From: Paraniabella hibiscisoli
Lineage (GTDB): Bacteria; Bacteroidota; Bacteroidia; Chitinophagales; Chitinophagaceae
Direction: 5' to 3'
Assembly (NCBI RefSeq): GCF_022512515.1
Contig: NZ_JAKWBK010000001.1
Location: 1,488,001-1,552,000 of the forward strand
Length of the DNA stretch: 64,000 nt
Positions 21,082 to 31,736 of this stretch are shown piece after piece (position 1 is the first letter of the stretch; each line of letters starts with the position of its first letter). The notes beneath the pieces are model-generated. The model was not told the origin of the DNA, searched no databases, and was given only the letters and a program-made list of their open reading frames with translations. Position numbers and translations under genes: made by a program.

Positions 21082-23135
21082 ATGTTTACCCGTTATCTGT
21101 CTTTTTTACTTTAATAGCCGTTATCTTAATGGCTTCCTGCTCATCGCCGAAAACTGCTACACATCAAACTCCGCAGACTGACATAAAGCCTGCGTCTGTT
21201 CCCGATGCAGTGAGAGAATTCAGAGCTGCGTGGGTAGCTACCGTGGCCAATATCAACTGGCCCAGCAAACCCGGCCTGTCCGTAAGCGATCAGCAAAAAG
21301 AAGCCATTACATTGCTCGATTTCCTACAGCAACATCATTTCAATGCAGTGATATTCCAGGTAAGGCCGCAGGCAGATGCATTGTACAAAAGTACCTTAGA
21401 ACCCTGGTCGTACTACCTTACCGGTCAGCAGGGAAAAGCTCCCGAGCCGTTTTACGATCCATTACAGTTCTGGATCGAGGCGGCGCATAAGCGCGGACTG
21501 GAATTGCATGTGTGGTTGAATCCTTACCGGGCGCATCATGTGGCAGGTGGTCCCATCAGCGATCAGTCGCTGGTAAAGACAAAACCCGGCCTGGTAGTGC
21601 AATTAAAAGAGGGTTATTGGTGGTTTGATCCCTCGTTAAAAGAAACACAGGATCACGGCGTAAATGTAGTGATGGATATTGTAAAGCGATATGATATAGA
21701 TGGCGTGCACTTCGATGATTATTTCTATCCCTATCCTTCTTATAATAAAAATGAAGATTTTCCCGATACGGCCAGCTGGAAAAAATATCAACAGGCCGGG
21801 GTGATCTATCCCGCGGTGATTGGCGCAGAAAGAGTGTTAATGACTTCATTGAACGTTTATATGGCGAAATAAAGAAAGAAAAAAGCATGTAAAATTCGGA
21901 CTAAGTCCTTTTGGTATATGGCGACCTGGTTACCCGGCTTCAGTAGAAGGATTTGATCAGTACGAAGAATTGTATGCAGATGCTAAATTGTGGTTGAATA
22001 AGGGTTGGATAGATTATTTCTCTCCCCAATTATACTGGCCTACCAGCAGGCTGACACAAAGCTATCCGGTTTTGCTGGGGTGGTGGTCAGGAGAAAATAC
22101 CATGAACCGCCATTTATGGCCGGGAATAAGCGTTGGTCGCGATACAAGCTCCGTAAATACTACCGAGGTGACCAATGAGATCATGATCAGCCGCGGCATC
22201 ACTCCTAAAAGCAGTGGCGTGGTGCATTGGAGTATTTCTTCACTTACTAAAAATCCCAAACTTGCTCAGGCCTTACTGGATGGCCCCTACAAAAAACAGG
22301 CGCTGGTGCCACCCAGCGGTTGGTTAGATAACATTGCTCGGCTGCGCCAAAAGTTAGCCTGAAGAAAGAGCCGGAAGAAGTGGAAATTAGCTGGACTCAC
22401 GACCATAAAAATGATGTAGCGCAATGGGTAGTATATTATCAGTATGGAAAAACCTGGGGGTATCAAATACTGAACAGCCAACAACAGTTGCTGCGGTTAA
22501 AAAAGGCCCAGGGTAAAAATACTTTGAATAATGTGGCCGTAAGTGCTGTAGACCGGTTGGGAAATGAAAGTATAAAGGCGGCCATTTTCCCCGATATCGT
22601 GCATATTGAACTCCGCAAGGCCTGGAACGCCAGCGAACCAAAACCCTTTAAGCAACAGAAACCCGTGCGTATTACGGTTCATCATGAGGGAGGCAGGGTT
22701 TTATCGGATACCGCAAGCGCTACCACGCGTTTGAAAAATATTCAAACCTGGTGTATGGGACCGGACAGAAAATGGACCGATATTCCCTACCACTATCTGA
22801 TCGCACCCGACGGAACGGTGTATGAAGGACGCAACCCGCTTACTGTTGGCGAAACCAATACAGAATACGACCCCTCCGGACATTTGCTGATCTGCTTTCT
22901 AGGTAATTACGGTCAGCAAAAAATGAATCAGCACTTGTTGGATGTACTTTCCAGGCTGATTGCTCACTTCTGTATTCAATACAATATTTCACCCGAAACC
23001 ATCTCAACCCATCGTGATCATAGCAAAATGACCACCTGCCCCGGTGAAAATATTTATCCTTACTTTAAAAATGGCTACGTAAAACAGCGGGTTAAAGAGC
23101 TGTTGCAACAGATTGCTATTACTAATAAAATCTAA
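21082..23135 (+). CDS. Lipoprotein fusing a GHL10 glycosyl-hydrolase-like domain, an FnIII-like domain and a PGRP/amidase_2 domain
   Basis: About 684 residues once four one-base homopolymer errors are restored (T-run 21102-21107, G-run 21798-21801, A-run 21879-21884, A-run near 22350). The start at 21082 then gives a signal peptide ending in the lipobox LMASCSS. Residues about 35-425 are a GHL10/DUF187 TIM-barrel domain (FRAAWVATVANINWP, VRPQADALY, HVWLNPYRAH, DGVHFDDYFYPYP). Residues about 435-510 are the FnIII-like domain that normally ends such proteins (VAVSAVDRLGNES). Beyond it, in the same uninterrupted frame, lies an N-acetylmuramoyl-L-alanine amidase/PGRP domain (about 525-665) with TVHHEGG, IPYHYLIAPDG, STHRDHSKMTTCPG, i.e. 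the two His and the Cys expected to bind zinc. It should cut or bind peptidoglycan at the envelope. Confidence 0.85.
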
Positions 23136-23203
23136 TGTATTAAAATAATGTCCAACGGGCAAGATGATGCATTTAAATTTAATGGATATATATCATCGTT
23201 TTA

Positions 23204-23280
23204 AATCCCACAGGGATGTAATAATTGTAAAGATGTGCCAGGTAAGATTTGAAAGTACCCCGAAGGGTGTGATATTTTGT
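23204..23280. repeat. Pair of short hairpin repeats, second copy
   Basis: ATCCC-aca-GGGAT followed by GTAATAATTGTAAAG (about 23204-23231), then TACCCCGAAGGGTG followed by TGATATTTTG (about 23256-23280). Order, spacing and tails match the pair at 20899-20974. The intergenic stretch 23136-23461 otherwise holds only a possible -7 box TAATTTTG (23435-23442) for the next gene. Confidence 0.6.
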
Positions 23281-23461
23281 TCCTCCGGGATTTTAGAATA
23301 TCTGCGAATATGTTTCCCGGTAATTATGTCGGCGCTGCCTGTACTTCATTCGGGATTTCAGCCTTAAGTATTTTTTAGATGAGTTTGTGCCTGGCATCAT
23401 CTAAAGATGCCATACATTTAAAGCCACTTTCCTCTAATTTTGGCATTGCAAAAATTTAGGT

Positions 23462-24838
23462 ATGGCAATGAACTGGGTCAATTGTTTTTCTTCAAAAAGG
23501 TACGGCATTGAGTATACAACAGAAGATGAGCGAAGCGATTTTGAAAGAGACTGGGATCGCATCATATTTTCTAGCCCCTTCAGGCGTTTGCAAAACAAAA
23601 CACAGGTATTTCCTTTACCTGAAGAAATTTTTGTACATAACCGCTTAACGCATTCGTTGGAAGTAGCCAGTGTTGGTCGCTCTTTAGGAGGTCTGATAGG
23701 CGAAAAACTCGCTCAGTTACCTGATGTTGCTGCTGACAGCCGTGCCACCGATTTTTATACCAGTAACCTTAAATATGTAATAGCCGCTGCCTGCCTGGCA
23801 CACGATATGGGGAATCCCGCTTTTGGTCATTCCGGGGAAGATGCTATTTCTAAATATTTCCGGAAAAGGGATACCAACAAGCCTGATGATATGGCATTTA
23901 AGCAATTGTTTACGCCCGCGCAGTGGAAAGACCTTACGACCTTCGAAGGAAATGCGAACGCGCTACGGATACTGACCATGCATCAGAATGGCCGGGCCAA
24001 AGGTGGTTTCCGGCTTACTTACAGTACATTAGGATCCATCATCAAATATCCCTGCGAGTCGCTGGGTTCTGGACGGAAAGGTGTTGCTCATCAAAAAAAT
24101 ACGGCTATTTTAATATTGATGAGCCGGTTTTTTTAGCTATTGTGAAAGAACTGAACATGGTGCCGGATGAAGGACAAAATTTAATGGTATACAAACGGCA
24201 TCCCTTTGTTTTTATAGTGGAAGCAGCAGATGATATCTGTTATAATATTATTGATTTTGAAGACGCTCATCGCCTGGGCTTACTTGATTATGAAGAAGTT
24301 CGTGATAGCTTTATCAGCATCATACAGCATCATACCAGCAATATAGAGCGTGTAAAACAAATTGCGGAAGACCTGCGCGCCGACCCTAATGAGTCGATAG
24401 CGTACCTACGGGCCAAGTCTATCAATGTATTGATCAATAAGTGCACCGAAGTGTTCTGGCAGCACAGGGAGGAAATTCTAAAAGGCGACTTCAATCAAAG
24501 TTTGCTGGATGCTATACCCGGTATGCAGGAGGCTTTGAAAAAATTAATGAAGTATCGGTGGCAAGAATTTACAACGCCAAAAAAGTAATTGAGTTGGAGA
24601 TCGCAGGTTTTCGTATCATGTCGGGCCTGGTAGAAGATTTTGTTGCTGCGGCGCTAACACCGAAGGATGTAAGAGATAAAGAGCATAAAAAATATTGGAG
24701 TTATTACCTCAACAGTTCCGTTTTGAAGATGCCGGTTCGCCGTATGAAAAAGTAATGCGCATGCTGGATTTCATATCGGGTATGACGGATGTATACGCTT
24801 TGAAGCTTTATCGTAAGCTAAGGGGGATTGAGATGTAG
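23462..24838 (+). CDS. dgt: Deoxyguanosinetriphosphate triphosphohydrolase
   Basis: HD-superfamily dNTPase that splits dGTP (or dNTPs) into nucleoside and triphosphate, about 459 residues. The N-terminal block FERDWDRIIFSSPFRRLQNK and TQVFPL are typical of Dgt. Metal-binding HD residues are in RLTHSLEVASVGR (residue about 65) and CLAHDMGNPAFGHSGE (about 118-133), followed by EGNANALRIL. The downstream helical part (FIVEAADDICYNIIDFEDA) also carries a conserved metal Asp. Three one-base breaks (near 24090, 24545 and 24725) interrupt the frame; read-through keeps family similarity up to the stop at 24836-24838. Single gene with its own upstream AT-rich promoter region. Confidence 0.9.
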
Positions 24839-24884
24839 CATAAGACATTTCGTATATTTTTAAACCTGTGCAACCGGTTGTTCG

Positions 24885-24914
24885 TTTGCATTTCATAATC
24901 TGCGCTTACCTTTG
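24885..24914 (+). promoter_or_regulatory. Bacteroidota-type promoter of the ECF sigma gene
   Basis: TTTG (24885-24888), 18 bases, TACCTTTG (24907-24914) match the -33/-7 consensus of the Bacteroidota housekeeping sigma factor. It lies 24 bases before the ATG at 24939, which supports that start over the in-frame TTG at 24912 located inside the -7 box. Confidence 0.75.
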
Positions 24915-24938
24915 ATCAGACTTTTGAGGGCCACTTTT

Positions 24939-25496
24939 ATGGAAACGATAGATAATTGGTATTGCAATCACAGGGGGAGACTTTTGGCTATTGCTTGTCA
25001 AAAGGGCTACAGTTACGAGGAAGCAAAAGATATTGTACAGCAGTTCTTTCTGGATATGCTCCAAAAAGAGCTGGGCGAGATCAACAATCCTGAAGCATTT
25101 CTGCTTACGGCATTTAAAAACCGTTTAATTGATCTGTATCGCTCAGGAAAGTCGGCGCCTGCATTTGAAACAGCGCCTGACGTGCCATCCACGCAGGAGA
25201 TCATCGAAAACCTGGAATCTGATGCGGAATTGATTGAAAAAATTTCCCGCGCCTACAAGAAGTTACCCGCCCGATATCGCCGCGTTATCTATATGAAATA
25301 CTACAGGGGCTTAACCACTGAACAAATTGTTGAAGAAACCGGGTTTACTTATCAAACGGTTTATAATAATCTATCCAAAGGTATTCAGTTGCTGCGGCGT
25401 AATCTCCAGGATAGCTCAGGCAATGTTGCCAACCTGAAAATGGCGGCTCTGCTGGGTATTTTATTTTCTCAAATTTTTTTGAATAAAAGCGATTAG
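24939..25496 (+). CDS. ECF-type RNA polymerase sigma factor (FecI-like)
   Basis: A 185-residue sigma-70 family factor of the ECF group that is usually controlled by FecR anti-sigma factors. Region 2 is residues about 10-75 (EEAKDIVQQFFLDML, then EAFLLTAFKNRLIDLYR), region 4 about 105-160 (LPARYRRVIYMKYYRGLTTEQI with the helix-turn-helix EETGFTYQTVYNNLSKG). A hydrophobic C-terminal tail (MAALLGILFSQIFL) is slightly unusual. It is the first gene of a cluster sigma-FecR-SusC-SusD-phospholipase C, 47 bases from fecR. In such clusters ligand binding by the STN-type SusC releases the sigma factor to switch on the transport genes. Confidence 0.92.
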   Translation: METIDNWYCNHRGRLLAIACQKGYSYEEAKDIVQQFFLDMLQKELGEINNPEAFLLTAFKNRLIDLYRSGKSAPAFETAPDVPSTQEIIENLESDAELIEKISRAYKKLPARYRRVIYMKYYRGLTTEQIVEETGFTYQTVYNNLSKGIQLLRRNLQDSSGNVANLKMAALLGILFSQIFLNKSD

Positions 25497-25543
25497 ATTT
25501 TTACAGGTCGTCCGTCTATATTAATAAACGGAGCTTCGCTATT

Positions 25544-26650
25544 ATGCATTATTCTGTTGACGATCTGGTTATCAACGACTCATTTATTGCTTACTGTACA
25601 GAGCAGCATGCGGATGATATGGCATTCTGGGATCAATACCTGGAGCAGCATCCGGAGGCGCTACCGGTTATCGAAGAAGCCAGGCTACTGGTATTGGGGC
25701 TGAAATATATGCTGCAGAAAAAGCAAAATGAACTTTCTGCCAGCGATGAAAAAAGCGGGCACACACTTTATGTACCGGAAGCTACAGTGCAACAATTAAA
25801 CCCCGTTAGTGATACAAAGCGAACCTATACTTTTAAAAGAAGATGGGCCTTGGCTGTAGCCTTGGTTGTCTTCGAGAGTAATGGCCCTGGGTATTTTTTA
25901 CCAAACTACCCGGTCTGTAAATAGCAATCAAAAACCTGTCGAAAAAATTGCTTCAACAAAAACACCTGTTGAATCAAAACCAGGTGAGCTTAAAACATTG
26001 GTATTGCCGGATAACTCCGCCATTACCTTGAACATGGGCTCCACTTTAAAACTTGCTGAAGGATTTGGCACTGATAACAGGAATGTTTACCTGGATGGAG
26101 AGGCCTTTTTGATGTAACGCACAATAAAAATCTTCCTTTTGTAGTACACGTAAAAAATTATAAAGTAAAAGTGTTGGGAACAAGATTCAATGTAAAAGCC
26201 TACACAAATGACAGGATTAGTGAAACCTCTTTGCTGGAAGGAAGTGTGCAGATTATAGTAAATAAGAACGGTAAAGACGAAGTATATAAAACATTACAGA
26301 TCAACCAAAAATTTACAATCAAGGCCGATTCCTCAGCTCAGCCTGTTAATGCTACTGAAAAAGTTTCGGGAGAAGTGGTTCCCCTTTCTTACTACGATGA
26401 GAATCAAACAGTGGAGACTGCCTGGGCCAAAGAGCTACTCATTTTTGAAGGCCAGTCCATGGAAGAAATTAAAAATGTTCTTGAGCGTAAATTCGATATG
26501 AAGATCATCATAGCTGACAAACCGGTTCGGAAGTACATGTATTCAGCCAATTTCAGCAACGAATCCATCGATGAAATATTAAAAGCTTTGCAATTGTCCT
26601 ATCCATTTACCTACAAAAAAGAAGGAAATACGATCATTATAAATAAATAA
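25544..26650 (+). CDS. FecR-family anti-sigma factor
   Basis: Inner-membrane anti-sigma factor pairing with the ECF sigma factor upstream, about 368 residues. The cytoplasmic N-terminus (about 1-95) is followed by one membrane helix near 105-120 (WALAVALVV and onward), then the periplasmic FecR domain (PGELKTLVLPDNSAITLNMGS near 150, YLDGEAFFDVTHN near 185, VLGTRFNVKAY near 210) and a C-terminal DUF4974-like domain (FEGQSMEEIKNVLERKFDMKI, then YTYSANFSNESIDEILKALQ-like sequence) that receives the signal from the transporter's STN domain. Two breaks: near 25865 and the T-run at about 26106-26110, each one base short. Third and fourth partners follow directly. Confidence 0.9.
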
Positions 26651-26769
26651 ACTATGCAGTAAAACCATCGCCAACAAAAAGGGAGCAACGGATTGCGGCC
26701 GTTCCTCCCCGGTAATGAAAAATGGAAGGGAAAAGCCTTCCACCTTTTAATTAAAACCAAAATAAAAGT

Positions 26770-29700
26770 ATGAAAAAAGTGCTTACTTGAATAGGCGGCT
26801 CCATGGGCTGCTTAAAAACTGTTGTTTATGAAATTATCTATTGCCCTGCTATGCCTCACCGCAATGCAGGTTGCAGCAACAACACTTCGCTCGCAGGAAA
26901 CGGTCTCCCTTAACCTGGACAAAGCCAAACTGTCTTCGGTGCTTAAAACAATAGAAAAGAAATCTGACTTCCGTTTTGCATACAGCAATAAAGTAGTTGA
27001 TAGAGTTGCCATCACGCTTAAAATAAAGAATGTGTCGGTGCTACGGCTGCTACCAACGCTGTTGGAAGGAACCGGTCTTGAATTTCAGAAATTAAACGAT
27101 AAACTTATTGTTGTAAGAGAGAAGACCCTGGCAACTATTATTGTAAAGGGCATGGTCGCAAATAATAAAGGGAGCCTGTAGCCGGGGTAACCATTACTTC
27201 AAACAAAGGAGAAACTACGGTTACCGACACTAAAGGTGAATACAGTATAGAGGTGAATGAAGATGCGGAACTTACTTTTACCCATATCAGCTATAAATCA
27301 TACATAGTAAAAGTAAACGGTCAAACCTCGATCAATGCTGTATTACAGGACGCGGAAAGATCGCTGGATGAAGTGGTTGTTACAGCGCTCGGTATCAAAC
27401 GGCAGGAAAAAGCGCTCGGTTATGCTACGCAAAAAGTAAGCGGGCAAAGCCTTCAAACAGTAAAAGGTGTTGATCTGGGAACTTCACTTACTGGTAAGGT
27501 AGCTGGATTGGTAGTTAAAAATTCTACAGAGTTTAATGGACGTCCATCGCTTGAAATGAGAGGCGAATCGCCGTTGGTAATTATTGACGGCGTTCAGTAT
27601 TCCAACCTCACGTTAAGAGATATTCCAACTGACGATATTGAAAGCATCGACTTTTTGAAAGGACCAACAGCGGCGGCCTTGTATGGTGCTGGTGGTAAAA
27701 ATGGTGCCGTAATGATCTCTACAAAGAAAGGCAAGGGCAAGGGCGTCTCCGTAGATTTCAATACGAATAATATGTTTACGCTGGGATATATCTCCATCCC
27801 TAAAGTGCAAACTTCTTACGGGCATGGTGAAAATGGAAAGATAACCGATGACTATGTTTGGGGACCTAAGTTAGATATAGGCGACAGCGCAATGCAGTGG
27901 AACCCTGCTACAAAAAAGAAGAAATGATGTTGCTGAGTTCAAGGGGAAAGAACAACCTGAAAAACTTTATGCAAACAGGCCTGATCACCAACAATAATAT
28001 CAGCGTTACTCAAACCGGCGACAATGGTTACTTCAGGGCGGGCTTGAACCATATTTATAACAAAGGCCAGTTCCCCAATCAAAAATTAAACATTACCAAT
28101 TTCACCATGGGTGGTGAAATGAGAGTGGGTACTAAGTTTTCGATGGAAGCGCATATGGGTTATACGCGCAAAGAGTCCCCCAGGTATGGGGCTCGGGCTA
28201 TGGCGACCAGGGCTATCTCTACCAGATATTAATATGGACAGGCCCCGAATATGACCTGAGCCAGTATAAAGATTATTGGGCGGTAAAAGACCAAAAGCAA
28301 AACTGGCTGTATAAAAACTGGTATGATAATCCCTATTATATTGCGTATGAAAAACTCTGGGGTCTTAACCAAAACCTGATGAATGCCAGTTTCGTGGCTA
28401 ACTATAAGTTTACCAATGATCTTAAATTGATGGTACGCAGCGGTTATGATTATTATAAAAATGAAGACGTTGTTAGAAATGCTATTGGTGCTATATCTAC
28501 AAGGGGGCAATCTACAGGAGGTATGTCTTGGTCCTGGAATGCAAAAGGAATGTATGGACAGAATCAGACCTGGGGATTCACTACCACCAACGATGCGATC
28601 CTAAGCTATCAAAAGAACTTTGGTAAGTTTGGCGTAGATGTATTGGGTGGAGGCTCTATACGTTATCTCGAAGATCGTCAGCAGGGAGCCCGTACACGCA
28701 ATGGTTTAAGCGTACCCGGCTGGTATTCTTTGGCAAATGCAATACCCTCAACAGTTGCAGGCCAGGATGCTATTGTAAACAACTACGGTTATCGGAGGTC
28801 GCAGGTGAACAGTGCCTACGGTAAAGCCACTTTATCCTGGGACAATGCCCTTTTTGTTGATGTAACGGGGAGGAATGATTGGTTCTCTACACAGCCTAAG
28901 TCAGAGCGGTCTTATTTTTACCCTTCTGTAGCAAGTAGCTTTGTTCTTTCCGAGTATATTCCGTTACCCCAATGGGTTAACATGTGGAAGCTAAGAGGCT
29001 CCTGGACCTTATCAAAGTCTGCGGCAAGTATGTATGAAATCAACAGAACCTATTCTACCGGTGCTGTATGGGGCAATGTTTCTGCTTCTTATCCAAGCAA
29101 TTTGTATCCGCTCGATTTATTACCTTCCTCTGAAAGAACCTGGGAAATTGGTACAGCTGCGTACCTGTTAGGCCAGCGCTTACGCTTGGATGTAGCTTAC
29201 TTTAATAAACTATACTACAATACAAAAATCTCTCAAACCATCTCTTCTGCTTCCGGTTTCGGAAGTACCTGATCAATAGTGACGAACAATTGGTTAGAAG
29301 AGGTTTAGAAATTACGCTTGACGGAACGATTATTAAAAACCAAAATCTTACCTGGAACTCTCTGGTTAACTGGTCATTCCAGCACCGCTATTATCATCAG
29401 CTCGATCCGGAATATTCTTCCGATGATGCTTTCACGAAAGTGGGCAATCGTTACGATATCTATAAGAGAGAACTATTTTTAAGAGACCCCGGTGGAAACA
29501 TTATACATAGAAATGGCTACCCGGTAGAAAGCGATTATCAGTACCAGATGGGATATGGAGATCCTAACTTCTCGTTTGGCTTTTCCAATACCGTTAACTG
29601 GAAGAACATCATTTTTGGAATTTCAATTGATGGGCGCATAGGCGGGTTAATGTATAATTATATCTGGGATAAAATGTTTGATACGGGGGTACATCCGGAT

Positions 29701-30126
29701 ACCGATACCAAAGAGCGGTATGATGAAGTGGTGAATAAACTGACCAATTACATAGGCAAGGGTGTGAAAGTAGTTTCCGGTACGGTAGAGTATGACCAGT
29801 ATGGTAATATTACCAGTGATACGCGCCAATACGCACCCAATGATGTGGCTGTAGGTTACCAGAGTTATATGCAGGATATTTCGGGCAAGGGCGAGCATGG
29901 TGTTATGAAGGAAAGCTTTGCCAAATTGAGAGAGATCTCTATTGGTTACCAGTTGCCTAAATCCTTCCTGGGTAATTCAAAGATCAAAAATGCATCAGTT
30001 TCGCTTACAGCTCAAAATGTATTGCTGATAACCGGGTTCAAGTATTCCGATCCGGACAGAGATACGGAAGATTTGAATGCACCTTCTCAAAGAATGGTTG
30101 GTTTCAGCATTAAGCTGGGATTATAA
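26770..30126 (+). CDS. STN-domain SusC/RagA-family TonB-dependent transporter
   Basis: SusC-type transporter with an N-terminal STN (secretin/TonB short N-terminal) signalling domain (about 45-100: LDKAKLSSVLKTIEKKSDFRF), which contacts the FecR protein encoded upstream. Then a carboxypeptidase-D-like domain, the TonB box region DEVVVTALG, a plug (ATQKVSGQSL, LVIIDGVQ, AALYGAGGKNGAVMISTKKG) and a beta-barrel that ends in FSIKLGL. The start is placed at the ATG at 26770, since restoring two short A-runs before 26829 gives the long leader common in this group (MKKSAYLNRRLHGLLKKLLF). About six one-base breaks occur (26782, 26815, 27175, 27910, 28190, 29270). Together about 1,120 residues. Likely co-transcribed with SusD and the phospholipase. 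Confidence 0.88.
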
Positions 30127-30152
30127 TTACTGAACCCCAAACAAGCACAATC

Positions 30153-31697
30153 ATGAAATTTATATATAATAAGCTATTTATAACCGGAATACTATTGGCA
30201 GCACTTACTTCCTGCAGCAAGTTTGATGCTATCAACAGCAACCCTGATACCAGTAACACGGCAAATCCCGAGTGGCTGGCCACATCGATCCTCGGTTCTA
30301 TTACCGTAAGTGATATTTCAAGCCAGAAATCATTTATACAGCCTTTTCTGTTAAGCAAATACATGATCTGGAAAGAAGGAGGCCCCGAGTCTTTTCAATA
30401 CAACCGGTTTGGACGTGCCAACTTTAATAGAATGACCCCATTGCGTAATATCGCTCCAATGATTGCGAATGCGACCACCGAGGAACTGAAAAATTCGTAT
30501 ACAGCGTTCGGTCATTTTGCGCGGGCCTGGCAGTTTTTTCAAATGACGATGCAGGTAGGAGACATTCCTTATACCGAAGCCATCAAGGGAGAATCAGAAA
30601 AAATACCAAACCGAAGTATGATACACAAAAGGATGTTTTTATTGGTATTCTGAATGAACTGGATCAGGCAGATGAGCTTTTAAAAAAGGTACTACATTTT
30701 CCGGTGATTTTATATACAGTGGTAATTTAACCAAATGGCGCAAGCTGGTTAATTCATTCCAGCTGCACGTTTTAATAAACCTGTCGAAAAAGACGGGGAA
30801 GCAGGACTGGATATCGTATCCCGTTTCCAGAAGATTGTAGCAGAACGCCCCATAATGGACACTTATACCGACAACTTTGCCGTTACTTACCTCAATGCTG
30901 CAGGTAGCTGCTACCCTTGGTCAAATACCCCTGTACAGGTTAACCCCTTTGTTATTTACTCCGCTTTATCTACTACTTTTATTAACCCGATGAAGACCAA
31001 CGGAGATAGAAGATTGTTTTATGTGGCAGAGCCGGCTCCGGCCAAAATTACAGGAGGACTAACTGCTTCAAATTTCGATGCATATATGGGCATTGAACCT
31101 TCTTCAAAAATGGCGGATATTGTGGCAGCTTACAACGCTGGTAATTTTTCAGATTTTAACAAGCGATACGTGAGCTTATTTAACGCAGAACCGGTGGGGC
31201 TTTTGTGTGCCTGGGACGTCAAATTTATCTTAGCGGAAGCGGCTGTTCGAGGCTGGATTACCGGAACGCCTGCCCAAACCTATTATGCTGCGGGTATCCA
31301 GGAGTCCATGAAGTTTTTGGCTAATTATACTCCGGCAACTTATAATCATGGGGTAGCGATGGATGCGGAATATATCAACACCTATCCTGCAACAACAGGT
31401 GTAGCTTTAACCGGCAGCGCCGATAACCAGATCAGGCAGATTATTTCACAAAAGTATATCGCCGGGTTTTTGCAAAATTGCGATTACAATGCCTGGTATG
31501 AAAACAGGAGAACAGGTTATCCTGCTTTTGTGCTGAATCCTGAGACCAATTTAAACGACCCTACCTCTAAGTTTCCTTTGCGCTGGTTATATCCTTCTTC
31601 CGAATTGTCGTATAATACAGATAATCTTACGGAAGCGATCAAACAGCAGTATAATGGTAACGATAATGTGAACGAAACGATGTGGCTGCTTAAATAG
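30153..31697 (+). CDS. SusD-like lipoprotein (SusD-like_2 branch)
   Basis: Lipoprotein partner of the STN-type SusC, about 515 residues. Lipobox LAALTSCSKFD places the lipidated Cys near residue 22. The sequence resembles the shorter SusD-like_2 branch rather than classical RagB (DAINSNPDTSNTANPEWLAT, GHFARAWQFFQMTMQVGDIPY, KWRKLVNSFQLHVLINLSKK, CAWDVKFILAEAAVRGWI). Three one-base breaks lie in 30610-30800 (A-runs near 30613 and 30681, a G-run near 30796), after which the frame holds to the stop. Members of this branch occur in SusCD pairs of several substrate types, so the pairing does not by itself mean a polysaccharide. Confidence 0.85.
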
Positions 31698-31736
31698 CGC
31701 TGACAGCACCTGTATTTATAAAAACTTTGGAGTACA

